Assembly (NCBI RefSeq): GCF_000416965.1
Contig: NZ_ATCL01000014.1
Location: 496,001 to 560,000, forward strand
DNA: 64,000 bases
Direction: 5' to 3'
Origin: Exiguobacterium chiriqhucha RW-2
GTDB taxonomy: Bacteria; Bacillota; Bacilli; Exiguobacteriales; Exiguobacteriaceae
Shown here: one piece after another, positions 25,345-34,370 of the stretch
Numbering within the stretch: the first letter of the stretch is position 1
How the letters are laid out: the number at the start of each line of letters is the position of its first letter
The notes under the pieces: model-generated
Seen by the model: only the letters and a program-made list of their open reading frames with translations
Databases searched by the model: none
What the model was told of the DNA's origin: nothing
Translations under genes and position numbers: made by a program

Positions 25345-26255
25345 CATTCGGCCCATCGGTTGTCTTGCGTAAAGGAAATCGTCAGCCATTTCTCGTACGG
25401 CAAGAACGCGAGCGCGTCCTCGATTTTCTGACGGATGCGATCCTGTTCGGCGATTTTGTCATAGCGATAGTCTTTCGGGACAACGAGGTCGATTTCGATG
25501 AACAGCATGTTGCCCGACTTGGTCGTCCGGACATACGTTTTCAACACATCATAGTGGTGGGCGACTTGAAGGATGGTGAGCGTGATTTGTTTGCTGTACG
25601 GCGTCTCCGTGTTCATCCCAATCAACTCTTTGATGGCGGTCCACATCTCGATGAGGGGTGTCTTGACGAGCCAAAGCGTGATGATAATCAGCATGACCGG
25701 ATCGACGTAAGGAGAGATGGCGTCGAACGACAGCCAGACGAGTACTTGGGCAATCAAATAGCCGACGAGGGCCCCGCCGGTCAAGATGAAGCTGAGCCGC
25801 CATTGAACGATTTCGGCACTGACGAGACCAGAGCTCGCCTTCATCTGGAACGTGCGTAAGTAGCGGAAGATGCCGTACGTCAACGCGGCGCTGATGGTCA
25901 AATACACGAGAGCCCCGCCGAGGACGAGTTCATTGCCGCCGGCACGGACGTCGTCAATGGCCCCGAGGAAGGCGTCAACGATGACGTACAAGAGGACGCC
26001 GTACTGGAATAGGATGATGAGCGGTTCAATCAAACTTTTGCCGAATGGGAACCGCTTATCGGTCGTCAGCATATAGACGCCGGCCCGAAGCGAGATCCAA
26101 CTCATGATGACACTCAAAAACGAGTAAATCCCATCGAAGAGAATGAAAGCGGACGACAGCCAGTAGCCGACAAGGATGCCGGCGATGGCGAAGACGAACG
26201 AGCAAAGCACGGAGACGCGCAGGACATAACGCTCGAGTTGAGGATCCTTCGGCAT
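25344..26255 (-). CDS. CDF-fold membrane protein without the usual zinc site
   Basis: A protein of 303 residues with six membrane helices and a C-terminal ferredoxin-like cytoplasmic domain, the layout of cation diffusion facilitators. The conserved FPFGKSLIEPL after helix 2 matches the family FGHGKAE region. The transport site is missing: the HxxxD of helix 2 is Tyr44...Ser48, and the HxxxD of helix 5 is Gln151...Ser155. It is therefore unlikely to move zinc in the normal way. The ATG at 26255 follows AAAGGGAGG. It stands alone on the minus strand. Confidence 0.75.
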   Translation of the reverse strand: MPKDPQLERYVLRVSVLCSFVFAIAGILVGYWLSSAFILFDGIYSFLSVIMSWISLRAGVYMLTTDKRFPFGKSLIEPLIILFQYGVLLYVIVDAFLGAIDDVRAGGNELVLGGALVYLTISAALTYGIFRYLRTFQMKASSGLVSAEIVQWRLSFILTGGALVGYLIAQVLVWLSFDAISPYVDPVMLIIITLWLVKTPLIEMWTAIKELIGMNTETPYSKQITLTILQVAHHYDVLKTYVRTTKSGNMLFIEIDLVVPKDYRYDKIAEQDRIRQKIEDALAFLPYEKWLTISFTQDNRWAE

Positions 26256-26349
26256 ACGGTAGGCCTCCCTTTGAGTCGGAATAACGATAGCGGTTATTCC
26301 TATTTTCCCGCTTCTACACAATCTTATGTTGTGAACAGACGATGTCGAT

Positions 26350-26388
26350 AAAAAACACACCGGTCCCTATGTGAGGACAGGCGTGTGT
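26350..26388 (-). terminator. Terminator of the large SH3b-NlpC/P60 gene
   Basis: On the minus strand an ACACGCCTGTCC/GGGACCGGTGTGT hairpin is followed by TTTTT. Confidence 0.75.
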
Positions 26389-26391
26389 GAA

Positions 26392-28446
26392 TTAAAGTGA
26401 CTTGTAGCCGAGGAAGTGTGGCCGCCATTGCGGGTCATGAATCGAGTTGATTTGGAGCATCTCGCCACCCGCATGAATGAACGTTTCTTTGTCGAGCATG
26501 ATGCCGATGTGAGACGGACCGTTGCGATACGTACCGTGGAAGAAAATGATATCGCCTCGTTTTCCAGTCGAAATGTTCGTCCGACGGTTCTTGAAATGGT
26601 TGCTTTGCCAATAGCCACTCACGTTCGTCCGTCCGCCAATTTTGCCGGCTTGGTTGGTCGCGTAATGAATGAGTCCGGAACAGTCAAACCCGCCATTGAG
26701 CGGAGATTGGGAGCCCCATGTGTATGGCGTCCCAAGATGTTTTGCGGCCGCTGCAATCATGCGTTCGGTCTGCGAATTGCCGCGTGATGTCAACAGCGGG
26801 TCCTGCTTGACACGGATGTCTTGTTTCTTCACATAGACCGGTCGCCAACTGTCTTGAATCAAATACGAATCACCATGAAGCGAGCGTGGATAGACGCGAC
26901 GATTTGTATCGAGATAGCCGATTGGTTTTGAATCATACGGGTTGGCATAAAATGGTGTCTGTTTGAACGTATAATAATGGGCTTTTACAGACACGGCTGA
27001 TTTTTCAATGGCTTTTGGCTTCGTCGTCGCAATATAAGGATTCAAGACGTATACTTTTTTCCCGGATGCGAGCCGGACTTGCCAAAAGTCGGCGTCAATC
27101 GAACGAATTCCGACGAGCTTGGCGCCGCGCGCTAATTGGCCGGCTGGGCGCGTATAGGCGATATCGCTCGAAAAGTACGGTGTCCCGCTAAGTTGTGTGT
27201 AGAAGACGGTGCCAACTTTCGGTTTTGGGAGCGGCTTATTCAGACTCAAGTAAGACGAAGCGACGAAGTAATACTTCGTGCCAATCTTGACCCGTGTATA
27301 ATGCCCACTCGTGCCGTACGTCTCAATCAAGCGACCGCGATTGAACTCGGCCACTTGTTTAGACGAGGTGGAAGCGGTCTGATACACTTCGACCTCATCG
27401 AACTTGACGTAACGTTTCCCCGTCGCGTCATAGAGCGGGGGTTTTGTTGTGCTCGTCAGGCTGGTGGTGACAAAGCGGTATTGTCCACCCGTGTAGACGC
27501 GCGTGTACTTGCCATGTGTCCCGTAGATGTTGACGAACGACCCGCGCTTGAGCGTTCCGACTTGTTTGAACGACTCGTTGTAGAGGGGGGCGTTTTTCGT
27601 GATGTAGCGTTGCCCGGTTTTTAGTGGGGCAGGTTTGGTCGTGCTCGTATGATTCGTTTGAATAAATCGGAACTGGCCACCCGTGAAGACGCGTGAGCGA
27701 TTTCCGACTTCTCCGTACATGCTAATCCGTTGGCCACGTTTGACGGTCCCGACAATCGTATTTCCACTCGCATCAGCGTAAAGTGGTGTGTCTTTCGTAA
27801 TGTATCTTTCAGCTGTCTTGATCGGGCGACTGAGTGTCGCGCTCATCGCTACATACTGATAAGTGTCTCCTGACCGAATCCGGTAATAGCCATTCTTTGT
27901 CTGCCCGAATACGGTGATCGTCTGTCCGAGTTGAACGTTACTGACGACAGGTCCGATACGTGGTGTGGCGTAAACATTCGTCTTTGCTTTGACATACCGT
28001 GTCTCTCCGTCAAGGACAGGGGCAGTATCAGCGAGTGCGGTACGTTTGATGAACCGTGGCGTCTCTCCGACGACACGAAGGAGGGTAGCTTGATCACCTA
28101 AATCGTAAACGCTCACGGTCGAACCATATGACAAAAACTCGACCGCGCTCCCTGCTTCATCGAGCAAATCTGTTTCAGCGATGACGGTTTTCATGACCGG
28201 TTCAACGAGGGCCTCGTTCAAGACGTAACCGGTTTGTTCACCTGCCGATACGTGGGCATGGGTATCGGACCGTTCGAGGATGTTGACGGCCGTGCCTTTC
28301 GGTAACACGGTCAAGCTGTCGCTATCTTCCATCGACACGAGGAGTGGTGTGTCGGCTTTGATCAAACGTGTGGTCGCTTCTGCAGAGACGGAGACCACCA
28401 ATAAAAAACTGAATAAGACAAGCAAACTGAATAAGCGTTTATACAT
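26392..28446 (-). CDS. Large secreted SH3b-NlpC/P60 wall endopeptidase
   Basis: A wall hydrolase of 684 residues and paralogue of the product at 232-1830. It has a signal peptide (about 1-23), then a long array of about seven or eight SH3b-like repeats (many with RYxxKxTPLYA and GQRISMYG-type strands), and a C-terminal NlpC/P60 domain with Cys589 (NGGFDCSGL), His646 (GPSHIG) and His658 (FIHAGG). There is no LysM domain, so the SH3 array probably provides wall binding. The start at 28446 follows GAGGTG. The gene is monocistronic, with a terminator after it and a TATAAT-type element upstream. Confidence 0.88.
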   Translation of the reverse strand: MYKRLFSLLVLFSFLLVVSVSAEATTRLIKADTPLLVSMEDSDSLTVLPKGTAVNILERSDTHAHVSAGEQTGYVLNEALVEPVMKTVIAETDLLDEAGSAVEFLSYGSTVSVYDLGDQATLLRVVGETPRFIKRTALADTAPVLDGETRYVKAKTNVYATPRIGPVVSNVQLGQTITVFGQTKNGYYRIRSGDTYQYVAMSATLSRPIKTAERYITKDTPLYADASGNTIVGTVKRGQRISMYGEVGNRSRVFTGGQFRFIQTNHTSTTKPAPLKTGQRYITKNAPLYNESFKQVGTLKRGSFVNIYGTHGKYTRVYTGGQYRFVTTSLTSTTKPPLYDATGKRYVKFDEVEVYQTASTSSKQVAEFNRGRLIETYGTSGHYTRVKIGTKYYFVASSYLSLNKPLPKPKVGTVFYTQLSGTPYFSSDIAYTRPAGQLARGAKLVGIRSIDADFWQVRLASGKKVYVLNPYIATTKPKAIEKSAVSVKAHYYTFKQTPFYANPYDSKPIGYLDTNRRVYPRSLHGDSYLIQDSWRPVYVKKQDIRVKQDPLLTSRGNSQTERMIAAAAKHLGTPYTWGSQSPLNGGFDCSGLIHYATNQAGKIGGRTNVSGYWQSNHFKNRRTNISTGKRGDIIFFHGTYRNGPSHIGIMLDKETFIHAGGEMLQINSIHDPQWRPHFLGYKSL

Positions 28447-28589
28447 ATGTAGCACCTCAGGTCTATAGTTTCATCTGTTATTATATCGACTTAGAAAAGG
28501 AAAATGTTAGAAAATGAGGTGGGATGTCGTATCTTCTCTCCGATTTGGCATGCTAGAATAACAAAAAGTAGTTAGAAAGTAGGGGAATC

Positions 28590-29150
28590 ATGAAATTTGT
28601 AGTCTTATTCGGTCCACAAGCCGTCGGCAAGATGACGGTCGGACAAGAGCTCGCCAGCATCACGGATTTAAAGCTGTTCCATAACCATATGACGATTGAC
28701 CTCGTCAGTCCGTTCTTCAGTTATGGGACGGACGAAGGCCGCCGCCTCGTCCAACTGTTCCGCCATGAGCTGTTCGAAGCAGTCGCGAAAAGTGACTTAG
28801 ACGGGATGATTTTTACGTTCGTCTGGGCGTTTGATTTAGAAGAGGACTGGGCGTATATCAAACAAGTGACCGACCTGTTCGAGTCGAACGGGGCCGACAT
28901 CTATTATGTCGAACTTGAGGCGGACATTGAAGAGCGGCTGATTCGCAACCAAACGGAGAACCGGCTGACGCATAAGCCGACGAAGCGGGACATCGCCTGG
29001 TCGGAAGGTGAATTGAAGCAGACGGCGACGCTCTATCGATTGAACTCACAGGACGGGGAACTCGACGTCGACAACTATTTGCGCATCAACAACACACATC
29101 TCGATGCGGCGACGGTCGCCGAACGAATCAAACAACATTTCCAGCTATGA
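28590..29150 (+). CDS. P-loop nucleotide kinase-like protein
   Basis: A protein of 186 residues with a Walker A near the start (LFGPQAVGKMTVGQ), where GKS/T becomes GKM-T, an Asp-rich lid segment (WAFDLEEDW) and a C-terminal helix. It looks like the small AAA/shikimate-kinase-like proteins found singly in Bacilli. The substrate is unknown. The start follows AAAGTAGGGG; an extended -10 (TGCTAGAAT) is seen at about 28550. Not in an operon. Confidence 0.65.
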   Translation: MKFVVLFGPQAVGKMTVGQELASITDLKLFHNHMTIDLVSPFFSYGTDEGRRLVQLFRHELFEAVAKSDLDGMIFTFVWAFDLEEDWAYIKQVTDLFESNGADIYYVELEADIEERLIRNQTENRLTHKPTKRDIAWSEGELKQTATLYRLNSQDGELDVDNYLRINNTHLDAATVAERIKQHFQL

Positions 29151-29151
29151 C

Positions 29152-29181
29152 AAAAGCGAGTCCCGCATAAGGACTCGCTTT
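29152..29181. terminator. Bidirectional terminator
   Basis: AAAGCGAGTCC pairs with GGACTCGCTTT; it serves the kinase-like gene and the convergent ChbG gene. Confidence 0.85.
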
Positions 29182-29183
29182 CG

Positions 29184-29879
29184 TTATGCCCACCAATCGG
29201 GGCGGTGATAGGATGTGAGCAGGTCTTTCTCGACGAGACGTGCATCGAGGTAAGACGTGACGCTCGGGAGTATGGGGTCGAGATCGGCCGGGTGGACCAT
29301 GACCTCAATCGAGTCTCCAGGTGGAATCGCATCGAGCGTCTCTCGTGTGACGCCGTCACCGTAGAACGCGTCACTGAACCGTTCGGTCACCCACAAATCC
29401 CGGCGTGCGTCGAGTGTCGTTAAGGCCCGAAACGTCGTGCCATATTCTTCGGCGAGACGGACGATGACGTCTTGAATCGCCGGCCAGCCATGGACGTGGT
29501 GATGACTGTCGAGGTGATGGAGCGAGAGACCCGTCGCACGAAACGCCTCGATTTGGGCTTTCCACTCGAGATAGACAAGTTCCGGGTCTGGCGCCGCTTC
29601 CGTCAGAAAACGGTTCGTGTAGCGGAACGTCCCGTCTTCTTTCGTGAGCGGTGCGCTCGTCTCGGCGAGCGGTCGGCCCCACGTCAAGGCGAGATGCACC
29701 CCGACGTGAAGAGTCGGATGCTGCTTCGCGAGCACCACAGCCTCTTCAACGGCGTGACCGTTCATGATCATCGTCGCCGAGTTGACGATTCCGTGGACGT
29801 GGCTGTCGATGATGCCACGGTTCACCCCGGTCGTCAGTCCGAAATCGTCAGCGTTGATCAAGACGAACGTCTTATGCAT
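29184..29879 (-). CDS. chbG: ChbG/YdjC-family carbohydrate deacetylase
   Basis: A cytoplasmic metal-dependent deacetylase of 231 residues. The NADDFG motif (8-15) and HxH motif (HHLDSHHHVHG) supply metal and catalytic residues. Family members remove an acetyl group from chitobiose or similar N-acetyl disaccharide phosphates. It is the last gene of the PTS operon and overlaps the IIB gene by 8 bp. Its presence suggests that the operon handles chitobiose-like sugars in addition to, or instead of, cellobiose. Confidence 0.85.
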   Translation of the reverse strand: MHKTFVLINADDFGLTTGVNRGIIDSHVHGIVNSATMIMNGHAVEEAVVLAKQHPTLHVGVHLALTWGRPLAETSAPLTKEDGTFRYTNRFLTEAAPDPELVYLEWKAQIEAFRATGLSLHHLDSHHHVHGWPAIQDVIVRLAEEYGTTFRALTTLDARRDLWVTERFSDAFYGDGVTRETLDAIPPGDSIEVMVHPADLDPILPSVTSYLDARLVEKDLLTSYHRPDWWA

Positions 29880-30168
29880 TCTGGACGAGACCGAGCGCTT
29901 GATCGAGCACTTGGTCGCCTTTCATGAGACCGTACGCCATGTTGTCGATGACGGCGACCGGTACCGACACCGACGACTTGATTTTGCTTTCAAGATAGCG
30001 GACTTGTGGCCCAATCAAGATGACGTCGACGTTCGTTTGCTCCTTTAAAAGCGACTCAGGAATCGCGTCGATTGTCGCTTCTAATCCACGATTTGCAGCC
30101 TCGGCACGCATTTTTTCAACAAGGATCGATGTCGACATACCTGCCGAACAGACGAGTAAGATATTCAT
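29872..30168 (-). CDS. PTS lactose/cellobiose/chitobiose-type IIB component
   Basis: A cytoplasmic phosphocarrier of 98 residues. Cys7 in VCSAGMSTS is the phosphorylated residue, within the phosphatase-like loop of the family. It passes phosphate from IIA to the sugar bound by IIC. The gene overlaps both neighbours by 4-8 bp, so translation is coupled. Confidence 0.92.
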   Translation of the reverse strand: MNILLVCSAGMSTSILVEKMRAEAANRGLEATIDAIPESLLKEQTNVDVILIGPQVRYLESKIKSSVSVPVAVIDNMAYGLMKGDQVLDQALGLVQNA

Positions 30169-30497
30169 TTCGTTTCCTCCAATCGATTGAGTCGAGTGAT
30201 CATGTCAATCATCTCGATGGCGAGTTCTTTGACGGTCATCGCCGTCATGAGATGGTCTTGGGCGTGGACGAGCAGGACGCTCATGTCGCTTGCCGTGCCG
30301 CGCGCTTCTTCTTGCAGGAGCTCGGTCTGCATTTTGTGTGCTTCTAAAAACGCGGCATCGGCTTCTTTCATTTTCGCTTCCGCGGTTTCCACTTCACCGC
30401 GCTTGGCGGCGGCGATCGCCTCGAACGCCGACGAGCGGGCGTTGCCGGCGTGCAAGATGATCATGAATGACAGTTGTTGCATCGTTTCAGTTTTCAC
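30165..30497 (-). CDS. PTS lactose/cellobiose/chitobiose-type IIA component
   Basis: A helical phosphocarrier of 110 residues. His78 in LLVHAQDHLM is the phosphorylation site, and the conserved Asp81 is also present. It takes phosphate from HPr. It overlaps the IIC gene upstream (ATGA) and the IIB gene downstream. Confidence 0.92.
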   Translation of the reverse strand: MKTETMQQLSFMIILHAGNARSSAFEAIAAAKRGEVETAEAKMKEADAAFLEAHKMQTELLQEEARGTASDMSVLLVHAQDHLMTAMTVKELAIEMIDMITRLNRLEETK

Positions 30498-31813
30498 GAA
30501 ATTTTCTCTCCTTCGTTGGCAGCAGATTGGTTCTTATTCATTTCGGCCGTCATTGCTTTCGCACCGGCCATGACGAACGGGATATACATCGTCGTCGCAA
30601 TCGTCAAGTTGACGAGTTGGAGCAAAATGCCGCGGACGCTACCACCGGTGACGAGGTAACCACTGATGATTGGTGGCGTCGTCCAAGGCACGATGGCGAC
30701 CGTTTTCGGTACCATGCCGGTCGTCAAGGCGACGTATGAGACGATGGTGAGCGTGACCGGGACCAAGATGAACGGAATCAACATGATCGGGTTCAAGACG
30801 ATCGGAAGACCGAAGATGACCGGTTCGTTAATGTTGAACAGTCCAGCCGGGGCCGACAGTTTCGCGACTTGGTGATACGGGTGATTTCGCTGCTTGCGGA
30901 CGACGATGAAGATGGCGAGCAGGAGTGCGAACGTCGTACCGGATCCGCCCATGAAGACGAACGTGTCGAGGAACGGCTTTGTGACCGTGAACGGGACGTC
31001 ATACGCCGACGCGCCCGCTTGGAACGCGGCCAAGTTTTGTTCGATGAGCGGCAGATAGATTGGTTCGATGACCGAACCGATGATGTTCGTGCCGTGCAAC
31101 CCGAAGAACCAAAGGATGTGGTTCAAGAAGGCGATGACGAGACCGGCTGCGAGTGAATCGCCGAACCCTTGGAGCGGTTGTTGGATGACTTTGAAGATAA
31201 CTTCGAAAATGCTGAGCTCAATTTGGAGCGTCATAAATAACTGTACAGCAGCGACGAGCGTCAAGATGAGCATCGATGGGATAAGCGCCTGGAACGAACG
31301 CGTGACTCCGCCCGGCACTCCGTCTGGCATTTTGATTGTCAGTTTCGTGTTGATGAGATAACGGAACATCTCGGTGACGACGATGGAGACGATGATGGCG
31401 ACGAACAACCCTTGCGCGCCGAGCCAAGCGAAGTTCAGTCCCCAGTCCTCGGTGACCGGGACGAGCATGATATACGACGCGACCGAGAGAATCCCGGCGG
31501 CTAGCCCGTCGACTCCATACGACCGGGCCAAGTTATATCCGATTGAGAAGGCGACTAACAGCCCTAATATGGCGAAAGAGGCCGTCCAAATGTTGCCGCC
31601 GAGCCCTTGCCAGTTCCCTTCACCGAAGGCGTTGTTCATCATACCGACGAAGTCGAGCGAGAGGCCACCTAAGTTGATGGCCGGGAAGTTGTTGATGAGG
31701 ACAGCGAGCGAGCCGACGATGATGAGCGGCATGACCGATACGAATCCGTCGCGGATGGCGACCAAGTGACGCTGGGAGCCGATACGCCCAGCGATTTCGA
31801 TAAATTTGTTCAC
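30494..31813 (-). CDS. PTS cellobiose/chitobiose-type IIC permease
   Basis: A membrane permease of 439 residues with about ten helices. Conserved family segments are visible, such as LWFFGLHGTNIIGSV and NEPVIFGLPIVLNP, which holds the substrate-phosphorylation Glu. It imports and, with IIB, phosphorylates a beta-linked disaccharide. It overlaps the GH4 gene upstream by 4 bp. Substrate preference (cellobiose or chitobiose) cannot be read directly. Confidence 0.92.
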   Translation of the reverse strand: MNKFIEIAGRIGSQRHLVAIRDGFVSVMPLIIVGSLAVLINNFPAINLGGLSLDFVGMMNNAFGEGNWQGLGGNIWTASFAILGLLVAFSIGYNLARSYGVDGLAAGILSVASYIMLVPVTEDWGLNFAWLGAQGLFVAIIVSIVVTEMFRYLINTKLTIKMPDGVPGGVTRSFQALIPSMLILTLVAAVQLFMTLQIELSIFEVIFKVIQQPLQGFGDSLAAGLVIAFLNHILWFFGLHGTNIIGSVIEPIYLPLIEQNLAAFQAGASAYDVPFTVTKPFLDTFVFMGGSGTTFALLLAIFIVVRKQRNHPYHQVAKLSAPAGLFNINEPVIFGLPIVLNPIMLIPFILVPVTLTIVSYVALTTGMVPKTVAIVPWTTPPIISGYLVTGGSVRGILLQLVNLTIATTMYIPFVMAGAKAMTAEMNKNQSAANEGEKIS

Positions 31814-33129
31814 GAATAAACCTCCTTCTTGAATTGTGGTAAGTACGCTTCATGTGCATCGAACAGCTCACGGAGGAGCGAATCGATTTTTTTCTCATCT
31901 TGGATGAGCGGGTTCATCAAGCAGGCGAGATAGGCGTCGTGATACGAGCCCGAGATGGCCGCTTGGATGGCGAGTTGTTCAAACGTCTTCAAATTGGTGA
32001 TGAGTCCTTTGATTGGCAGCGGGAGCGACCCGATGGCGATCGGGCGTGGACCGGATTTCGTGATGACGGCGTTCACTTCGATGACGGCATCGTCCGGCAA
32101 GTCGCGGATTGTGCCACGGTTCAGCGTGTTCACCGTTTGGATATCGCCACGGTCGTTATAAATCGAGTCCATCAAATTGCAGGCGGCGTCCGAGTAATAG
32201 GCGCCTCCGCGTTGTTCGAGCTCTTCGGGTTTCACGTCGAGCTCGATGTCTTTGTACTTCTCGAACAGTTGCGCCTCGACTTGTTGCACGACCTCGGCCC
32301 GCGTCCCGTTCTGTTCGTAGGCGGCGAGATCTTTCTTGAGCACATCTTTCGTCTGGAAGTAGTACTGATGATACGGGTTCGGCAACATGCGGAGTGACTT
32401 CAAGAACGACTCGCTCCAACCGAGCCCGACGATGTTCGCCGGCGAGTAATCGGTGCCGTCGTTCAAAGCCGCGAGCACGTCATCAGTGCGGTCAATCCCA
32501 TCGACCCAGACGTGACGGCCGAAGACGAAGTGGTTGAGTCCGATGAATTCGATGCCGACGCGTTCGACCGGTGTCTGTAAAATCTCGGCGACCGAGTTGC
32601 GCATATTGAACGGAATGTTACAGACGCCGATGACCTTGTTATGGGCCGAATGCTTCAACACGGCCTCGGTGACGATACCGGCTGGGTTCGTGAAGTTGAC
32701 GAGCCAAGCGTCTGGGCAAATCTCGGCCATCTCGTTGGCGAGCTCAATCAAGACCGGAATCGTGCGGAACGCCTTGAACAAGCCGCCGGCCCCGTTCGTC
32801 TCTTGGCCGATGAAGCCGTGCTTGAGCGGGATGCGCTCATCTAACGCACGTGCCGCGAGACCACCGACGCGAATCTGTGTCGAGACGAAGTCCGCCCCGT
32901 GCAGTGCCTCTTTCCGATTGAGTGTCCAACGGAGCGAGATATCCGCTCCTGCCTTTTGAATCATCCGTTCCGCGAGACGGCCGACGATGTCTAATTTGTC
33001 TCTCCCTTCCTCGATGTCGACGAGGACGATCTCCCGGACCGGGAACGTCGCTTGCCGCTGAATGAATCCTTCAATGATTTCGGGGGTATAACTTGAACCT
33101 CCACCGATGATGACAACCTTGACTGCCAT
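31810..33129 (-). CDS. GH4-family 6-phospho-beta-glucosidase
   Basis: An NAD- and metal-dependent phospho-glycosidase of 439 residues. The Rossmann motif IGGGSSYTPE is at 7-16, and the metal region shows CNIPFNM (with the ligand Cys) and GLNHF (His). It hydrolyses the phosphorylated disaccharide delivered by the PTS through an oxidation-elimination mechanism. It is the first gene of the operon. The ATG at 33129 follows AAAGGAGGAG; the upstream open frame runs through the promoter and cre site. Relatives are LicH, CelF and ChbF. Confidence 0.9.
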   Translation of the reverse strand: MAVKVVIIGGGSSYTPEIIEGFIQRQATFPVREIVLVDIEEGRDKLDIVGRLAERMIQKAGADISLRWTLNRKEALHGADFVSTQIRVGGLAARALDERIPLKHGFIGQETNGAGGLFKAFRTIPVLIELANEMAEICPDAWLVNFTNPAGIVTEAVLKHSAHNKVIGVCNIPFNMRNSVAEILQTPVERVGIEFIGLNHFVFGRHVWVDGIDRTDDVLAALNDGTDYSPANIVGLGWSESFLKSLRMLPNPYHQYYFQTKDVLKKDLAAYEQNGTRAEVVQQVEAQLFEKYKDIELDVKPEELEQRGGAYYSDAACNLMDSIYNDRGDIQTVNTLNRGTIRDLPDDAVIEVNAVITKSGPRPIAIGSLPLPIKGLITNLKTFEQLAIQAAISGSYHDAYLACLMNPLIQDEKKIDSLLRELFDAHEAYLPQFKKEVYS

Positions 33130-33148
33130 AGTGCCAACTCCTCCTTTG

Positions 33149-33162
33149 TGAAAGCGATTTCT
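33149..33162 (-). promoter_or_regulatory. cre site (CcpA) before the GH4/PTS operon
   Basis: TGAAAGCGATTTCT matches the TGWAANCGNTNWCA consensus at 13 of 14 positions. It lies about 20 bp before the start codon, a place where CcpA-HPr-Ser-P would block transcription when glucose is present. Confidence 0.75.
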
Positions 33163-33202
33163 TTTCGTTGTAACAAATATAACAAATGATACAACTCGTC
33201 GC

Positions 33203-33253
33203 AATACAAAAAGTACAAATAATACAAATTGTTTTTTGTATTTGCATTTGTAT
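33203..33253. promoter_or_regulatory. Candidate GntR operator cluster
   Basis: AATACAAA at 33221-33228 forms an inverted repeat with TTTGTATT at 33235-33242 (six-base spacer). Further half-sites are AATACAAA at 33203 and TTTGTAT at 33247. They fill the space between the divergent PTS operon and the GntR gene, and are the likely target of that regulator. Confidence 0.6.
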
Positions 33254-33303
33254 GTTTCCTGTATCACAATAAAGTAAAGAAGGACGACAGAAGGGGTGAC
33301 AGC

Positions 33304-34020
33304 ATGTCGCAATCGACGCTTCAAACCGCAATCAAAGAAGAGTTGCTAGCTCGCATCAAGAGCGGCCATTATACAGAAGGGGAGAAATTCCCGACCGAGT
33401 ACGCCTTGTGTGAGGAGTTCGACGTCAGTCGGACGACCGTACGCGGTGCGCTCAACCAATTGACGACGGAAGGGTATCTCGTCCGCCAGCAAGGGCGCGG
33501 CACGTTCGTCGCCGGCAAGAAAGTACGACAGACGTTATCGCACACGCCGAACAACTACGCGGCCCAGCTTGCCGTCCAAGGGAAGCGCGGGCAAGTTTCG
33601 CTCATCGACTTGTCCGTCGTCTCGGCGACGAAACAACTCGCAGACGTGTTCACAGTCGACGAACAGGCGCCGATTCAAAAAATTGAGCGAATCCGTCACG
33701 CCGACGGTGAGCCGACGCAATACGAGGTGTCGTTCATCCCGTGGCAGATCGCACCGGGCATCACGAAAGACCAGGCCGAGCACTCGCTCTTCCAGACGCT
33801 GTCGCAAGTCCATGACGTCCACGTCGCCAAGACGACGGAGGCGCTCGAGATTGCCCTCGCCGATGAGAAAGTGAGTGGGTTGCTCGACTGTCCGCTCGGC
33901 ACGCCGTGTTTCTATATCGAGACGGTGACCGAGGACGCCTCGGGACGTACGATTGAATATTCACGATCCTACTTTAGAGGGGATAAGACGAGCTTCGTCA
34001 TCGAGCGGAGCTATTCATGA
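33304..34020 (+). CDS. GntR/HutC-family transcriptional regulator
   Basis: A repressor of 238 residues. The N-terminal winged helix (ARIKSGHYTEGEKFPTE, VSRTTVRGALNQL, GYLVRQQGRGTFV) is followed by a UTRA effector domain that binds small phospho-sugars in relatives. Being divergent from the GH4/PTS operon, it probably represses that operon and itself until the sugar phosphate appears. The ATG at 33304 follows AGAAGGGGTG. Confidence 0.88.
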   Translation: MSQSTLQTAIKEELLARIKSGHYTEGEKFPTEYALCEEFDVSRTTVRGALNQLTTEGYLVRQQGRGTFVAGKKVRQTLSHTPNNYAAQLAVQGKRGQVSLIDLSVVSATKQLADVFTVDEQAPIQKIERIRHADGEPTQYEVSFIPWQIAPGITKDQAEHSLFQTLSQVHDVHVAKTTEALEIALADEKVSGLLDCPLGTPCFYIETVTEDASGRTIEYSRSYFRGDKTSFVIERSYS

Positions 34021-34047
34021 ACACGCCACAATCGGGCGTGTTTTTTT
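34021..34047 (+). terminator. Terminator after the GntR gene
   Basis: ACACGCC pairs with GGCGTGT, followed by seven T. Confidence 0.8.
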
Positions 34048-34151
34048 GTAGGGATTAAAGGGGTTTCACATCCGGCAGTTATGGATGCGTCTCATTCATT
34101 GAAACGAGAAGATATGTTGCGTACAGTTAGAATTAGAAAGGTGGGGGTCTG

Positions 34152-34370
34152 ATGTTATTTAAAAAGAAAATAGCAGAAGCAGCGGCAGAATCGAAACGGT
34201 TTCATGTCAAGTTGACGGAACAACTGCCGGAACTCGGTCAAATCACCATTCTCGTCGATACGGCCACTGGCGTGAACTATATCCAGACGTGGGTCGGGAC
34301 AGGTGGCGGCATCACTCCGCTACTCGATGCGAATGGTGAGGTTGTGGTCGAGGAAGGGTACCGATCGTGA
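34152..34370 (+). CDS. DUF6440-like small protein
   Basis: A protein of 72 residues. The segment ITILVDTATGVNYIQTWVGT, then GGITPLLDANGEVVV, matches the DUF6440 pattern (a strand pair around a short turn, then TPLLD). Function unknown. A strong site (AAGGTGGGGG) precedes the start, and the stop overlaps the next start. Confidence 0.65.
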   Translation: MLFKKKIAEAAAESKRFHVKLTEQLPELGQITILVDTATGVNYIQTWVGTGGGITPLLDANGEVVVEEGYRS

